From the NCBI GenBank assembly GCA_005406025.1, contig BGZK01000144.1:1-64000 (forward strand): 64,000 bases of DNA, given 5' to 3'. The notes beneath the pieces were generated by a model that was not told where the DNA came from, did not search any database, and saw nothing but the letters and a program-made list of their open reading frames with translations. Positions 9,866-23,200 of the stretch are shown here, piece after piece (position 1 is the first letter of the stretch; every line of letters starts with the position of its first letter). The stretch comes from Eumeta japonica (taxonomy: Eukaryota > Arthropoda > Insecta > Lepidoptera > Psychidae). The position numbers and the translations under genes are program-made.

Positions 9866-12800
9866 GTAAGTTTCGAAATTGAATTTTTGTAGTTATGTAA
9901 TAACGACAATTTACATTGATTAATTGAATTATTCGTTTAGTGGATTGATAAAAAGTTTACACTAAACATTATTTATATAATTTTCCGAATAAAATAACAC
10001 ATTTATGATACTATTATTTCAAAATTATGTACATCAATTTTATTAATATGTTTTCGCATTTTACTTTGAAAGAAATATTGTTAGTAGAACAACTACAAAA
10101 ATATCAAAACATGAACTAAAATGTATCTAAAATTCAATTGATTGTTTGCAGCTCCTATAGTATCTGGAAATTAATGTTAAATAAAATAAATATTATGATG
10201 TCGATCATGATGCTTATTGTCTACAAATGGTACTGTTTTTCGTACTATATCATAACTGCGTTCTGCCATTTTAAACACGTATAATATTTTTGACCATCTG
10301 TTTGATTTTATTTCTTTTAAACTTTGTATTTACATATTTATTTTGCCAACTATAATTTTATTTTTTATTACTTACCATCGTCGACAATCTTTTTTTCCAA
10401 AGATAGGCAAGCTATTACGTAGCTGAACATATATTAAGTTAGCTGATGCATTTTTTTATTAGTCAATAAAGGTACACCGTTGAAGCGAAGATTCATGTAT
10501 AACCAGAAGAAAATAGTATACCGTAGAAAGTCCACAAACAACTTAATTTTACTGTGAAGATTTTGATTGCATGATATAGTCAATAATTTAATTAAGTGAA
10601 TGGTATGGTTTGAAGGTAGACGTAGAGGTTAGAGTAGGGAAATGTGTGTCGAAATGATTTGGCCACATGGAAAAAGTGAATTAGATAAATAGGTAAAAAA
10701 ACCTATCGAACGAACTTGTATGGTGAAAGGTTCTGTAATAATGGATCTAGAAAATCCTATGCAGACCAAATTGATGACATATTTGAAAGATCCAAATTTT
10801 ATGCACCTAAATACAACATTCGTACACAAATCGATTGGTGGACGTCAGTGAAGAGAGATATACAAAGATCGAACATATGAATATCTGTTTTCTCTGCCTA
10901 CCCTTCTGCAAAATAGAAAAAAATACATATATTAAATGTTCTTTTAATTAAATTCTTAATATCCTTATAACGAAACTTAACAAAAAAAAATGTTAATAAG
11001 ATTTAACTGTCTATATTGCAGGTAGCGATGGTAACAACACTTGACTTTTTGCCAAGACTAATGAGCCGGTATTTAGCAATAATACTATGGATCAAGGGAG
11101 GTGTAAGTATTGTAGCATAGGGATGTATAAGTATTTAAGCGTTAAGCCAATTTTTAGACTTTACAAGCGTCTCAAATATATTTTGTACTATTATTTCAAA
11201 TTATATTTCATCTAGATATAAATTAAGTACAAGAAAACTTATAAAAGAAAAATGCCAAATCATTATGGATTGCGCGATATATCAAAAAATTTTGACAAGT
11301 TTTCATACTTTGTTATCAATAACAACATTCAAATGTTGCCTCACTGCAAATTTACACAAACAGCTTCTCTATTTTCCTTAAATTGTGAAATTGTTTAGTA
11401 TATTCATTAATTTCGTAAATTAATATTTCGTATTTTAAATCTTATATTACATAAAATAGACTAACAAATAATTTATCATACTTGAATACCTACCATTTTA
11501 TCTGATGCAGCAATCACTATATAAATTAATTCCAATCCCACCAAATCGTGTAATAATATCACTACTTGTTTTACTTTTTTTTCACCTCACAGCGTAGTAA
11601 ATAAAACCGCTATAGTAAATCAAATCCTACCCTTCCCAATTCACTTAATCGTTTACCTAATATTCTTTCTGATTTATTTTTTCTTTTGCCTGATAAAGAC
11701 AAAGTTTATCTTGTAAAGCATCATAATGTGAATCTGTTTCTTGAAACAATTCAAATTCATCAAGATTTGTTAGAGAAATTTCGTGTATGATTATACGAAG
11801 CACAAAAAATTAATTTCGCTGTCAAACAGCTAATGTCTTATTTCACATCAAAATTGGTGGCCTTGTTTTTTTTTTTCTTTAGCTATTTTTTCTTACTAGC
11901 CCATTATCAACAGGTTGTTAACTAAAGCACGTAAGTAGTGAAAATATTAGACGTATATCTGAAAATAAACTTTAAATTATTACTGAATACAATTCAATAC
12001 ATGAAAAGGTTAAACCAAAAACTAGAGTTTATGAAAAGCTTAGTAGACCAGAAATATTAAATGATATACATTTTTTATTGCCATAAAGCTTATTTAATCG
12101 ATTTTTTTTTCAGTCCAACTTTTGGGTTATAGGCCTCGCCACAATTAGTTGCGACGTGATAAATATTTATTTCCAAATGATGCTGGGCGTCGCTTGCGAC
12201 CATAAATGCTAAAGAAGAAAACCTTAAGGCTAATCTTGCAAAACACTTATGCTACTCTAGCACGGGTAATAACTTTGGCAGCTATTGCTTCTATAATTTC
12301 TTTATCGAACTTTTGAGAGAGTGTTTTTTTAATTAAATTTGTATTTTTGAAGCTAGAGACAGTACCACCTTCAAAAGTATAGACATAGATATACAGACAC
12401 CAGAGTGATTTCTTAATTGTTTAATTGCTATCTATTTTAGAACATAACACTAGCAAAAATAAATATGATTGAAAATGATTTAATATGAAATCTTGAAATC
12501 GGGTGCAGTACATTGCATTTATGATATAACATAGTACAAACGAACACACGGACAGTGTACTGTTTTAATAATAATTGTCTTATAAATAAAATACCTGCAC
12601 AAATGATTTTAAATTCATAATTATAGTTTCGAAATTGAAATCATAAAGGTTTCAGTATTGTAAGTTCTTATTTACTTCGGACTAAGTTTTATTTTGTTTA
12701 ATTCCAGATAAAAAATATCGTAAGCTGATCCGCGGTTTTGAGTCATTGACGGAGCAGAAAAACTTAACCTTCAACTTGTTTGGCGTCGCTGACGTCGGAG

Positions 12801-12964
12801 TGCTCTTGCCCGTCCGGTGCTTGAGTGTTATGATTACGTACATCATCATACTATTGCAGTTCGGTAGACTGGCCGAAGAAAACTTATTCAAGGATTCTAG
12901 CGGCAATACAACAAATCAATACTGGACATATGTACAAAATAACTCACTAATTAATAACTATTGA
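9105..12964 (+). CDS. Insect gustatory receptor (Gr), four exons, reading frame broken twice
   Basis: Insect gustatory receptors are seven-pass membrane proteins of taste neurons that form ligand-gated cation channels with an intracellular N terminus. The last exon reads NLFGVADVGVLLPV and then TYIIILLQF at 12836-12862, the diagnostic TM7 signature TYhhhhhQF. Exons are 9105-9865, 11022-11102, 12114-about 12207 and 12708-12964. They code for about 396 residues, typical for the family, in a string of hydrophobic segments. I chose the ATG at 9105 because it has a good context (AAAGCAATGC) and gives a normal N terminus; the frame stays open upstream to 9015. Exon 1 needs two frame changes, at about 9328 in a run of five C and at about 9580, each equivalent to one extra base. 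Intron 3 has no GT donor. It is either a recent pseudogene or a gene with assembly errors. The ligand cannot be inferred. Confidence 0.85.
10575..10905 (+). mobile_element. LINE 3' end fragment inside Gr intron 1
   Basis: Translation with frame changes gives KWFGHMEKV near 10655, then SRKSYADQIDDI near 10750, and FSAYPSAK near 10890. This matches the C-terminal tail of an insect LINE protein (usually WYGHVERM ... RGRPRKSYADQI ... SAYPSGK). A second copy of the same tail lies on the minus strand at 53385-53510. Confidence 0.65.
11022..11102 (+). CDS. Gr exon 2 (27 codons)
   Basis: The acceptor is TATATTGCAG ending at 11021 and the donor is GTAAGT at 11103-11108, both phase 0. It reads VAMVTTLDFLPRLMSRYL and continues hydrophobically to GG, which fits the region between TM5 and TM6 of the receptor. 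Confidence 0.75.
12114..12207 (+). CDS. Gr exon 3 (31 codons) with a non-GT donor
   Basis: The acceptor is a long T tract plus CAG ending at 12113. The exon reads SNFWVIGLATISC and then DVINIYFQMMLGVACDHK before an in-frame stop at 12210. Exon 4 needs one base carried over, and no GT near the end gives that phase. GC at 12208-12209 would give the right phase, so this is either a weak GC-AG intron or a donor lost by mutation. Confidence 0.6.
12708..12964 (+). CDS. Gr exon 4 with the TM7 signature
   Basis: The acceptor is TTTAATTCCAG ending at 12707. The exon reads KKYRKLIRGFESLTEQKNLT, then the NLFGVADVGVLL loop and TM7 with TYIIILLQF, and a short hydrophilic tail ending NNSLINNY and TGA. The C-terminal tail of about 34 residues beyond the signature is somewhat longer than usual. 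Confidence 0.85.
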
Positions 12965-13166
12965 ACAACCGCAGGAAAAAACGAATAAGAATTGGCTAAT
13001 TACGAAGGATAGTAGCGCGCAAAGGGTTCTTATCAACACTTTTCACAAAATCAACGTTAATTATATATTTTTTTAATTCTTACTCTAATATATGAGAGAA
13101 TTACTAAAAGATCAAAGCGCTTGAAGGATCTAAGTTTTTCTGTTAGCGTGAGACTTAGAATTATAA

Positions 13167-13172
13167 AATAAA
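13167..13172 (+). terminator. Possible poly(A) signal of the Gr gene
   Basis: AATAAA about 200 bases after the stop codon. In AT-rich DNA this is weak evidence alone. Confidence 0.3.
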
Positions 13173-13179
13173 CTTTTAA

Positions 13180-16100
13180 AAGTGGAATATATAGAATCTT
13201 GGACATATCTCTGTATTTATATTGTAGGTAAAAAGATTTACCATATCAATTTTAATGGTTAGTCCGTTAGTATGAAACTACGTAGACTACAATATAATTC
13301 ACAGTAATATTTTACCGCAGTAAGTTGAGACGTTTAATGAAATCAAGAAGACATACCCTATTAGTTAATATTAATTTCAACTCTAAACCCTATAGCCACT
13401 TTTGAGGGAAAAGGTCTTGACGAATAAACAGACAGATAAAACGTCAGATGATCAACGAAAAGACCCTAAAATAATTCAATTATCTTTCATTTAGGATTTG
13501 GAACACTGTAAACTGTTCTAACCATAGAGTACCTGCGATTGATATTGAAACATGGTGTTATACATTTATTTTCAATTTTCATTTTATTTCAATGTGATTA
13601 TAGTCTTAACACCGCAACTATGGATTCTCAACATACAGATCGGAACGTACCCAAGAGTAGGCATAAGGGCCTTTTTCTTATAATACAAAGGGGGCTTTGT
13701 AACGTCTCGATAAATTATTTAAGTGATTTTGGTCTAAAGCAGACGTGGTACTATAGATTTTGTGGCAAGGTGCCGCGATAGAGGTGTGGACGCACAGGAA
13801 GAGCACTTGTGACGCTAGTCACCTAATGTTTACATAATTGGTGACACATTTTCGTCATGGTATTAGTGTTTATGGCACCGTCTAGACCGTTAAGTATGCA
13901 CTTGTGTTTTTTCATGCAGGTTTGTAATTGAAGTATATAAATACACGATATGCTGACTGTCCTTTGTTGAACGAATTTCGATTGAAAATAGTCATTAGAG
14001 TGTGTTTTAAAAAAATATAATACATGGTTGTATCAATGCCAAGCATACGAAGCGATCTTCGTATGAGAGTCGTACACACTTTTTCATGTTTATGGATTGA
14101 AGTATAGTGTAAAGTGCCTACTTCAATATCTTTTTTTTGTCTATTTATGTTCAACGCTAGTATTTGACATTTCGTATTAAGCATTTATATTAACTGGTTC
14201 TGATTTGCGTGTCTTTAAAACGGATTAGTTTTATTTTAATCGTATTTAGTTTATGGTTGTTTCTTAGTCAATGTTTTTATTTACCGTTAATAATTGTCAT
14301 ATTGTTATCTTATTTTGTTCCATATGTTTGCATTATTATTAAATTACAGCTAGTGTAGAGTATAGTCCGGAAAACAATATGAGAATTATTTCTTATTTCC
14401 ATTACAGTTTTTTCATATAATACAATTAGCGAAATTGGAAACTTTATATTAAATTCTTTGACTTTTCACTTAAATGTTTATTCGTAAGACGTTGCGTTTG
14501 CGTTTTTTACATATATTATAAGAAGCAGATTAATGACTAGATCAATGATACCGCACCATACACAATTAATAAAACGCGTTATACCTTATTTTTGATATAT
14601 ATATTATAAATGATGATGTAGTCAGTGTTATACATATATTATAACGCAGTTGATGTTTTTTCTACATTAAAGTTTTGTTTCTGTATTTTTTTTTTCGGGA
14701 TAAATTAAATGTACTGACGGCATTTTTTGTTTAAAACTGTATGCTATAGACCTTATGTTCAATTTCGTATCGAGCAGTACGAACTAGCAGTTTGGCGACA
14801 GCTTTAAGGGTGTTATACTGAAAATTTGTGATAGTATAGTCGATTTAACTCTATTTTTTTAAAAGCATTCGATACAACAAAAGTCTATACAAATCGGTCT
14901 GTTTTTAAATTCGATAGTAGTCCGTGTATTATGTACATTTTACGAGAGCAATTTAAATTTAAAAGAACAAAGGCTTATTTATACCTTCTCGTCAAAATAA
15001 TATACATTTTTTATCGTTCTTTAAAATGTTTACAGGTAACTGTTTAAAAATATTCAGTATACTAATGGCGTTTACTTCATTTTATTGATTAGTAGGTCTA
15101 TGATTAGGCATAATGAATCAGTTTCGAATAAATATTAGAGGCACTGAATTATTGTTTGATCACATAATGTAGTGTGTCACAGTTTTATTGGTGTTGTTGA
15201 TGTTCTGTAATTATTGTGATATTAAATTTTTTAAAGACCATAAATTTTTTTTCATTAATTTCATTAAACTTCTCCATTTCTTTTCCATAATTTGAAGAAC
15301 AATGTAAGCGTATTTGAACATTCTCGGCTGCGTGTGGCATCTACTCGTCAACTTGCAGGCAAATCGTGATAATGATTGGCTTATTAAATTATTTTCTGAT
15401 ATCACAGGGGAAATTGATGAACATTGCATTACGTTATATTTACTGTTATTTACTTCAATATGAGCAAGGTGACATACAAAAGAGCGGAAGTTTGTCTGTC
15501 ACTAGATGATTGATTGGCGTATTAAAAATGTGAGACACTTCTTTCTAACAAACGTCATTATAGGCATATGCAAATGAAAATTAAGTACTATAAACATGAA
15601 AATTAACCAAGTGCAATAATATTTTTATGATGCGTACACTGCGTCCGTATCCACAGAAATTCGATTCATTATGGACCTCGGATATATATGTTTTAGAGAT
15701 AATTTTGTCCATAATAAATAACTCATTTATTATCATATATTTTGTTCTCCTTACATTTATTTTGATACTATTCAATCACAATATAATTTTTTGCGTGATG
15801 GAGTAATAATGCGATTGCTAATAAAAACCCTACGAGTCTTATAAATCTAATAAGCTACCGATATCAGTCTATAATTCTCACATATACAAACGTTGTTTAT
15901 TAAGTATTTACGTTGAGTAACATTTGTCCTTTGAATGATTTTTTAACAGTTAGCTCTTCACAAATGAATATTAATAATAACCCTGTAAAAGTTAACTATA
16001 GAAACTTACCCTAAACAGAAAGATTATTTAATTTATCGATTTGAAAATCACTAATGTTTTCTTTGAATTACACTTCGTTTTTAATTTAGTATTATAATGA

Positions 16101-17160
16101 AATAAAGCTAATCTGATGTTTCGTTGATGGAGCAAGGAAGACCAAAGTATTCTTACACTTTCAATGCTGTCATTACATGGAAGCACATACTTCCTACATA
16201 GCAGATAAATGAATAAATGAGGGTGATGCCTGCATCATCCGACTGAACCACTCTACCACGTTGATGATAGCTGTAATTAGCTATTATCACCGAATGCCGT
16301 CCATAGGATGAAGAAGAGTACGGAGCAAACAAGGTAGTGAAACTTCATAAGAAATAATATTTACCTATATTACGTGTTGTGAAAAATAGCCTTGAAAAGA
16401 ACCACAAAGCATCGTTGAGATGCGGGTCATTATTAGTAGATTTGTATAGAAATATAACTATTGTATTTGGTCTCGTAGTGGAATTTTTCAAAAATTTTGT
16501 CCTATTATGCTTCCAGTAGTGCAGTAGATTTAAAAACTACCATATCGTAGTATAACGCACATGACACGGCTTGTCATTAGCGGCCGGTATTCTCAAGGAA
16601 TCCCATCGAAACTTTGCACACTTATTCTTGAGGTGATTACCTTGGACGAGTTTCGAGATGAACGAAATAGAGCGAATGGTTTAGAAAGTGGTTGTTTAAA
16701 ATTTTGAAAATACCAAGAAAAGTGGTATTTCGGGCACTTATTTATCTAATTACTTTTAAATGATAGGTTTCAACTTAGTTTTGGGAAGTTTTTGGAAACA
16801 TTCATAAAATTACGTATTTTTTATGTAACATCTGCTTCCATTTCGGACGCAGAAAAGTATTTTTTTTATATGTCTATTCGTTTACCGTGTCAAAACGACA
16901 GTTCTAATTATTTTAATTGAATAATATAATTTCAATACTGATAAGATCTAAGTTACGTTATGAATAAATTATGTTATGGATGACGTTTCAATTATGAGTG
17001 AATCTTCTTTCTTTAAATTGGGACTTAGAGCGAAACCGAGGAAAGAATTGAGGACAAAGAGAGAGTTATACGTACATAAATGTAAAAAAAGTCAATATAA
17101 AAATGTAAAAATTGTATCCATTTCCACATGGGTAAAGTCACAGGCATAAGCTATATTCAT
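13180..17160. other. AT-rich interval without a gene
   Basis: No gene, RNA or transposase recognised in about 4 kb downstream of the receptor. Open frames here are short and have no recognisable composition. Confidence 0.45.
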
Positions 17161-17164
17161 TAAA

Positions 17165-17820
17165 AAATATTAGAGTTTAAATCTTTTTTAGAATACCGAG
17201 AGAATTATTAAGAATCTTATAATTTAACAGATTTCAATAAGATTCATTATGGAGAAATCTGAAAACCAATCATATAGGATACCTTTTTAGGGTTCTATAG
17301 AAATTATTAAGAACCCTCGTAAAACTATAATCAGGTAAACACCTGATTTCAATAAACGTTAATATGAAGATACTTGGAAGTCAATGAATCGATAAAGGAT
17401 ACATTATTTAATGTATCGTGAGAATTAATAAGAACCCTTGTAGTTTAAGCACTTTTAATAGAATTTAGTATGGAAAGATCTGGAAGCTAATAAAAGATAC
17501 AGGACAAATATTTTAGGGCGCTATGATTACTAAGAAATCTTTAAGTTTGATTAATTCCTGTGTGATTTGCACAAATTTTCTTATTATAAGCATGGACAGA
17601 GTGCTTAGAGAAGCTTACGGTTCCGTGGTGGACTTTTTGAGTTTAATAAACATCTTTAAAATTTAAGCGATTTCAATACGATTTGCCTTAGAGATAGCTT
17701 AACACAAGGAAAAGAATGCAGTCTATATTATTTTTAAAATTTAATGGTTAAGGGTCCATTAAAAATGACTTAAAATTATTATAAATCGACCAATTTCGAT
17801 GAAATTTTCAGTTTCCCTCA
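17165..17820 (+). repeat. Degenerate tandem array, about six units of roughly 105-120 bp
   Basis: Units begin with variants of AGAATTATTAAGAACC at about 17201, 17301, 17421, 17525, 17640 and 17765. Each continues with a CAGATTTCAATAAGATT block, then ATATGGAGAAATCTGGAAG and AGGATAC-TTTTTAGGG. Units 1-3 are clearly alike and units 4-6 increasingly diverged. It is an old satellite-like array with no coding frame. Confidence 0.65.
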
Positions 17821-17824
17821 AAAC

Positions 17825-20099
17825 CCATTATAGTTCAGATTATTTAAGAATAAAACAAGAATCAAACAAACCAGAAGTGACGGTTCGACCGCAGGCGCAT
17901 TACAAACTGTGCAAGAACGGGCGCATGAGCCAAGACTAGCTTCAACTAACATAAACTTTTTCGAGAGAGCAGGGCCACGGAAAATGATTCGAAGTGTCTT
18001 TAGTACATGCATATTTTTTTAAATATTTTCATGACTAAATCGCTGATCGAACTTATGACATTTGTCGGAGAGATAGATTGTATGCTAAAGACGGGCATAT
18101 ATTATTTTTATTACAGAAAATAATATTACAAAATTATGTGTTTAAAAACCAAAAAGGGACTCACGTAAACGCAATAATCGGAATAAAGCAAGAAGCTCAG
18201 TCCACGTGCGGGAAACTAGTGAAATGTATTATTCCTTTTTATCACCGAAGTTTGCGTAAGAATCTATGCTTCTTCGCCACTGATACGCATTATCCTTTGA
18301 TTGCCCAAACTGGATATCTTTTTTGGGGTAAATGAACTCAACAGATTTTTGTTCTGTGACCCTTTTGATTGAAGCTTCTTACATTAATCGCCGATTAATG
18401 TTTACAATGTTTCCTTCTCTCTGGTCTACTTATACGTTTAATTCATATGTCAATTTTTATTTTATGTTTCTTTATTATTTTTTTTTCATTTATACTATTG
18501 ATATTACTTATGTTTATTCATTATTTTATTTGTTTAATATTGTTATTATTATGTTTATTTTTATTCGCATTTTGCTCCCACTTCGTAGCACCTGCTCACG
18601 TATAAATACTGACGATATTGATCCTATTACCGATGTAATAGGATCAATATCGCTATTGGTAATGAAATTAGAATCAAATTTCGTTTTGAGGTTTTGTTAA
18701 AGATCGAAGTTGCGTTGAAGGTTCTTTATTCAGGCGTATCGAGATTGCGTGCAAAAGTTAATAATTGTTAAGGGCAAAACTATAGGAAACAACAGCATGT
18801 ATAAACACTTTACAATAACAATACAACAGCAACAACAACAAATTCCACAGCAGGAATTCGTGCAGTTTACATTTGAATAGTGTATTATAAAAATATTTTG
18901 GTGTGAAAATTGTATTCGTACTTTGCTGATTACTTTAAATACAGCGAATGCACAAAGTACGAAGTGTCTTCTAGTTTTGACGAACTAAGTCATAATCAAA
19001 AATGTGTAGCCTTTTCAATAATTACGCATGAGGTTTTTTGTCTTTAAAGTGACGAAGACATTGACTTGATCGAAAGCAAAGAAGAGTACTCCAAGATTTA
19101 CTAAGATTTCGTAACCTAATCTCCAAAACTACGGTCCTCATAGAAGGTTTCCAAAGAATTAGCTTTGTTTTACCTTAAAAACTGGTTTGTCTTCCATTTT
19201 TCGATTTCTTTTGGCCACAGGGCACATCATCGCTCAAGATAGAAGATAACATGAAATGCTATCTCATGTGAATGCTAGTTAGACAAAAATAGTGTCAGTC
19301 ACAAAACCTGTTCAGAATAGAATAAGTAAAAAAAAGCGAAATCCTTGTGTTTTGCATAATTAATTATTAAATAAAATATACTCTTTATAATTACTATTTA
19401 AAACTCCAATTTGTACAAAAATAAAAACGTTATTCCATAAAACCTAACAAAAAAGTCTAGAAGCCTTTCTATAAAACCATTATTTCATACAATTTTCCGT
19501 AATCCTTCTGCGAATAAATCATACAACGGTATATATCTATATTACTCTTTTGGAATAGTAAATTTTACTTTAAATGTAATATTTTTCAATAACAATTGTG
19601 AGTTATTCTTTATACTGAGTTACGAGAAATATTATATTACGAGGTAAAAACCTTTTCCAATACCCCAATAATAAAATGGGGTTAGACATTCCGACCCGCA
19701 CTAGGTCAACGTGGAGGGTTTAAGGTCCAAAGTTCTTAATCTGCAAAACAAAACTGGGGTAATAAAAAGTTGACACAGCAAAGTGGCATTAACTACATTG
19801 ACAAAGGCTGAATGTTCGACTCATTTCAAACTTGGTTCCATTACAGAAAAATGAAAGTAAACGAATTCTACTAAGACAGACAGTTCTTAATTTAAAAACT
19901 CATTTATATGAAAATTCTGTACCCACGAAGAGAATAGGAAAATTGCGGTATTTCATTAAGAGTTCTAGCATACTTAGAAAAATATGTATTTTATTTCATT
20001 ATTTTTTTCAGCCAATCGTGCATATTTAAAGTTGTTTTTCTCGTATGCGGTAAAAAGTGAAGGCTATATAGTAAAAAGTATTCTAATCGTAGCATAATA
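17825..20099. other. AT-rich interval without a gene
   Basis: Holds a CAA/CAG-rich microsatellite at 18813-18842, a perfect hairpin at 18613-18652 and, at 19675-19745, a stretch (GACCCGCACTAGGTCAACG) resembling a LINE tail common in moths. The open frames at 18078-18700 are low-complexity and not convincing. Confidence 0.4.
18613..18652. repeat. Perfect hairpin, 18-bp arms, 4-base loop
   Basis: CGATATTGATCCTATTAC at 18613-18630, loop CGAT, then the exact reverse complement at 18635-18652. No mismatches and no flanking element recognised. Confidence 0.9.
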
Positions 20100-20237
20100 T
20101 ACTGAAAAAAAATTCATGTATCAACAAAACCGCTTTTGTTTACGATTTATTGTTAATATCACTAAAGAACTTAATTTGAAATTACAAATTTGTACGTTGT
20201 ATTAAATATAAAATAACCTTGTATTTGCATAAAGTAC
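20100..20237 (+). repeat. Dispersed repeat R3 copy 1
   Basis: Shares TATCAACAAAACCGCTTTT, GATTTATTGTTAA-ATCAC, AAGAACTTAAT, AAATTACAA and TTGTATTTG in the same order with 28523-28666. By eye roughly 80% identical over 140 bp. Confidence 0.75.
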
Positions 20238-20239
20238 GT

Positions 20240-23200
20240 ACCTACGTACCCGCGCAGAAGCAACGGGAAACCTTCTGAATTTACATAAAAAAAAAAACAG
20301 AGATCACAAAAATAAATATTACCGCCTCGCCGATCAAACATATTTTGACAGTATGAGTCCCTTAGTTGACACGACCGACGAGAAATGAACACGCAAGCAA
20401 ACATGCAAAGGTTACATTTGAGCAAACCTACAAAGGTTACATTTGTTGTTCCGATAATCGACGGCCGAAATACGAAGGTGCGAAAGAAAAATATGAAAAT
20501 CCCGCCGACGTGACGTTTGCGGAATTTTAACTCTGGCAACAGAAAAAAAGGTTGAACGCGAAAGATTTATACGGGGGGATCGAACGCAGGAGGAGAGCGA
20601 ATTTCTCTTAGTATTTATATGATAAAAGAAAATAGAAATTCTGTTTTCTTGTAAATAGAAATTCTTTGTAATTGTTTGTTTTATTTCTAAAAAAATAATG
20701 TTTGTTTTCACAACGTAAACCCTTTGAAATGACGAAAGCGTTTGAAGCTTTTATGTAAAAGCCATATACATATATTTAACAATTACATTTTTAGACGTCA
20801 TATAACGGATCAATAAGAAAAAAAATCTGATGGTACACATAACAGATATCGTCGAAATATAAAAATATCAATTTACAAAAATGCATCGCCGCTGCGGTGT
20901 ATAAAATGTTTTATAACCAAAAATCCTCGTTATTTCTATAAAATTCATTTATTAACATCCAGAAAATACAAACGAAACCGATTCCAAAGCAAAACAAAAA
21001 AGCAGCAAAACGACAGCGGCGGGCGTCAACGGCAGAACTCGTTAGAGAAACTCCCGCCATATTTCTTCACTCCCGCTGCCGCTCCCCGCTTCCCTTCCGG
21101 GACAGCCTGTGGGCATTACACGCGAATTACAAAACAACATTAACATACATTTCTCGGATTGCAACACTCTCTTTATTATGCTGGTTTTTTTTTTCCCGAA
21201 ACGAGCCAATTACATAGAGAGCTTTCTGAACTTCCCTGACGATGCTCACGCGGCGGTCACGAGCGCTCGCATAAGGTCTCAAACTATTCAAACAAAAGCA
21301 CATAAGCGATTAATATCTAATATTAAAACTTTGAGAGTTCTTTTAAAAAATATGTCTTATATTCCTTGTTATAATTATAACACTCTTATTTTTTTTTCTA
21401 CACTTCACTACAAAAAGTTACATAATTAATCTATATTGAGACGGATCGTCAGGTCTACAAAAAAAGATATTAAAATATATTTTGGGTGAGTTTTGTTGTG
21501 TGAGTTGAAAATAATAATGAAGAAACAGCTTTTTATCTCGGACGTCTTTAGCTCGACTAACGTGTTTCAAAAAAAGTTAAAAGTATATATCTAAAAAAAG
21601 TAAATAACAAAAAAAATGGAATAAAAACGAGTTTTGGTTCACATAAAGTGTCATGTCGTTGTTTAAAAGCAATGGTAGATCATTCATAAAGAAGAACGTA
21701 CACCGTACGTTTGTAGTAAAAGAAATCTGCCTTGATATGGTTGTCCGGAAATATTAAAATTGAGATTTTATAATAAATTTATAAATGTTTCACTACACGT
21801 TTTGTCCTTCATGTTTTGTTATAAGGATAGTTTATTATTAATACTACCAGTTATATTATTGGATATGATAATGATTAACTTTATGAATTGATTTAGGTGT
21901 GATATTTGTGTAATTTGAGTTAGATGATTAGGTGATTTATCGAGGTGAGGTACCGATGATTTAATTGGTTAGGTATGACAATGATAGAGTTATTTATAAT
22001 TAAATAGGTGAAATGTGAATCATCGCTTCATTTAACTGTTTACGTATGATAGTTGACTTTTTTGATTGATTAATTGATTTTCATTGGTAGATTTGATTTT
22101 GTATAATCTCACATACGTACAGCATAAACATATACTGTTTATATGTCTATTTTGTAATTATTAATTAATATGTATGCATGTATAAGCGTTATTACATAAA
22201 TGTAACAATCAGTGTCAATATGCGCGCTTTGCTTTTGTGTCCCAAGAAAAAAAAAAGAAAAAGTGACGTTGGTTCTTAGGAAAAAAAAATTAAAACGCTC
22301 AATACAGTCGGACGATGTATTACGCGCATACGGAGAGGCCTATGGAACGACGAGAAGATAGTTGATTTTTGAAGACAGATGGAATCAGGTTTAGGGAGAC
22401 AGGCATGGTAAACTCGGACCACACCCTGGGGACATCAACACCATCCGCGTGATCTCGTCGCGATGATGATTATTCGATATCTTAGTTATGTAATACGGGA
22501 AAGTAGTTTTAACTAAACGGCGTTCTGCAATCCAACGAAGTAGTCACAGGCTGTGACCAACAGAAAAGCGAACACTATTAAAATTTATTATTTTTTCTTT
22601 GATGTTTTCAGATTTCCTTGTAAATAGTTGCATTTCAGGCTAGTCGTTCATTTGTCTAAATGAGCATTGTGTCACGGGAGCTATCTGTAATTATGAAACA
22701 TTTTTTTTTAAACGAGATACGATATTTTGCCTTTTGCATTTTATCTATCTTGGTGAGATCAGATTTAAAAACAGGTCTGATAGGCATCAAAACTGTTTTT
22801 TTTTAGGGTTAAGTGGGTCCCTAACAAGGCTACATCTGCAAGGAAATCAAAGTAAACTTCCTGGCTGCATTGCAAATTGAACTCCTATCTAGAAAGATTG
22901 ATCTAATACGACGAAAATAATTATTTTAATAGAGTCACATAATAAATAATTTGATAAAATACCTACGGGTCAAATACAGAAAATCTTGCACAGCACAGTA
23001 AAGATAATCATATTTAAAAATTTTTACGATAAGGTTTTACTGCTTCCATTTAATTTTATTTTATTTCTTTTCATTCATTTAATTTTGTCATATATTATTT
23101 TATTTCATCGTGTATTGTACAAAAATTTTTATTTGCTATTGTGCTATGACTTTAGAGTGTAATTTATTTCAACCTTATTCAATCGAAGGGATTTATATAC

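Noticed and set aside
9866..11021. Extra Gr exon within intron 1
   Set aside because: Flanking splice phases already match and the only readable protein in the intron is a LINE tail.
18078..18700. Two adjacent open frames of 85 and 122 codons
   Set aside because: Low-complexity F/Y/I-rich composition, no splice logic and no recognisable family.
20171..20711. Overlapping minus-strand frames of 122 and 99 codons
   Set aside because: They overlap in different frames, span repeat R3 and resemble no family. They look like chance frames.
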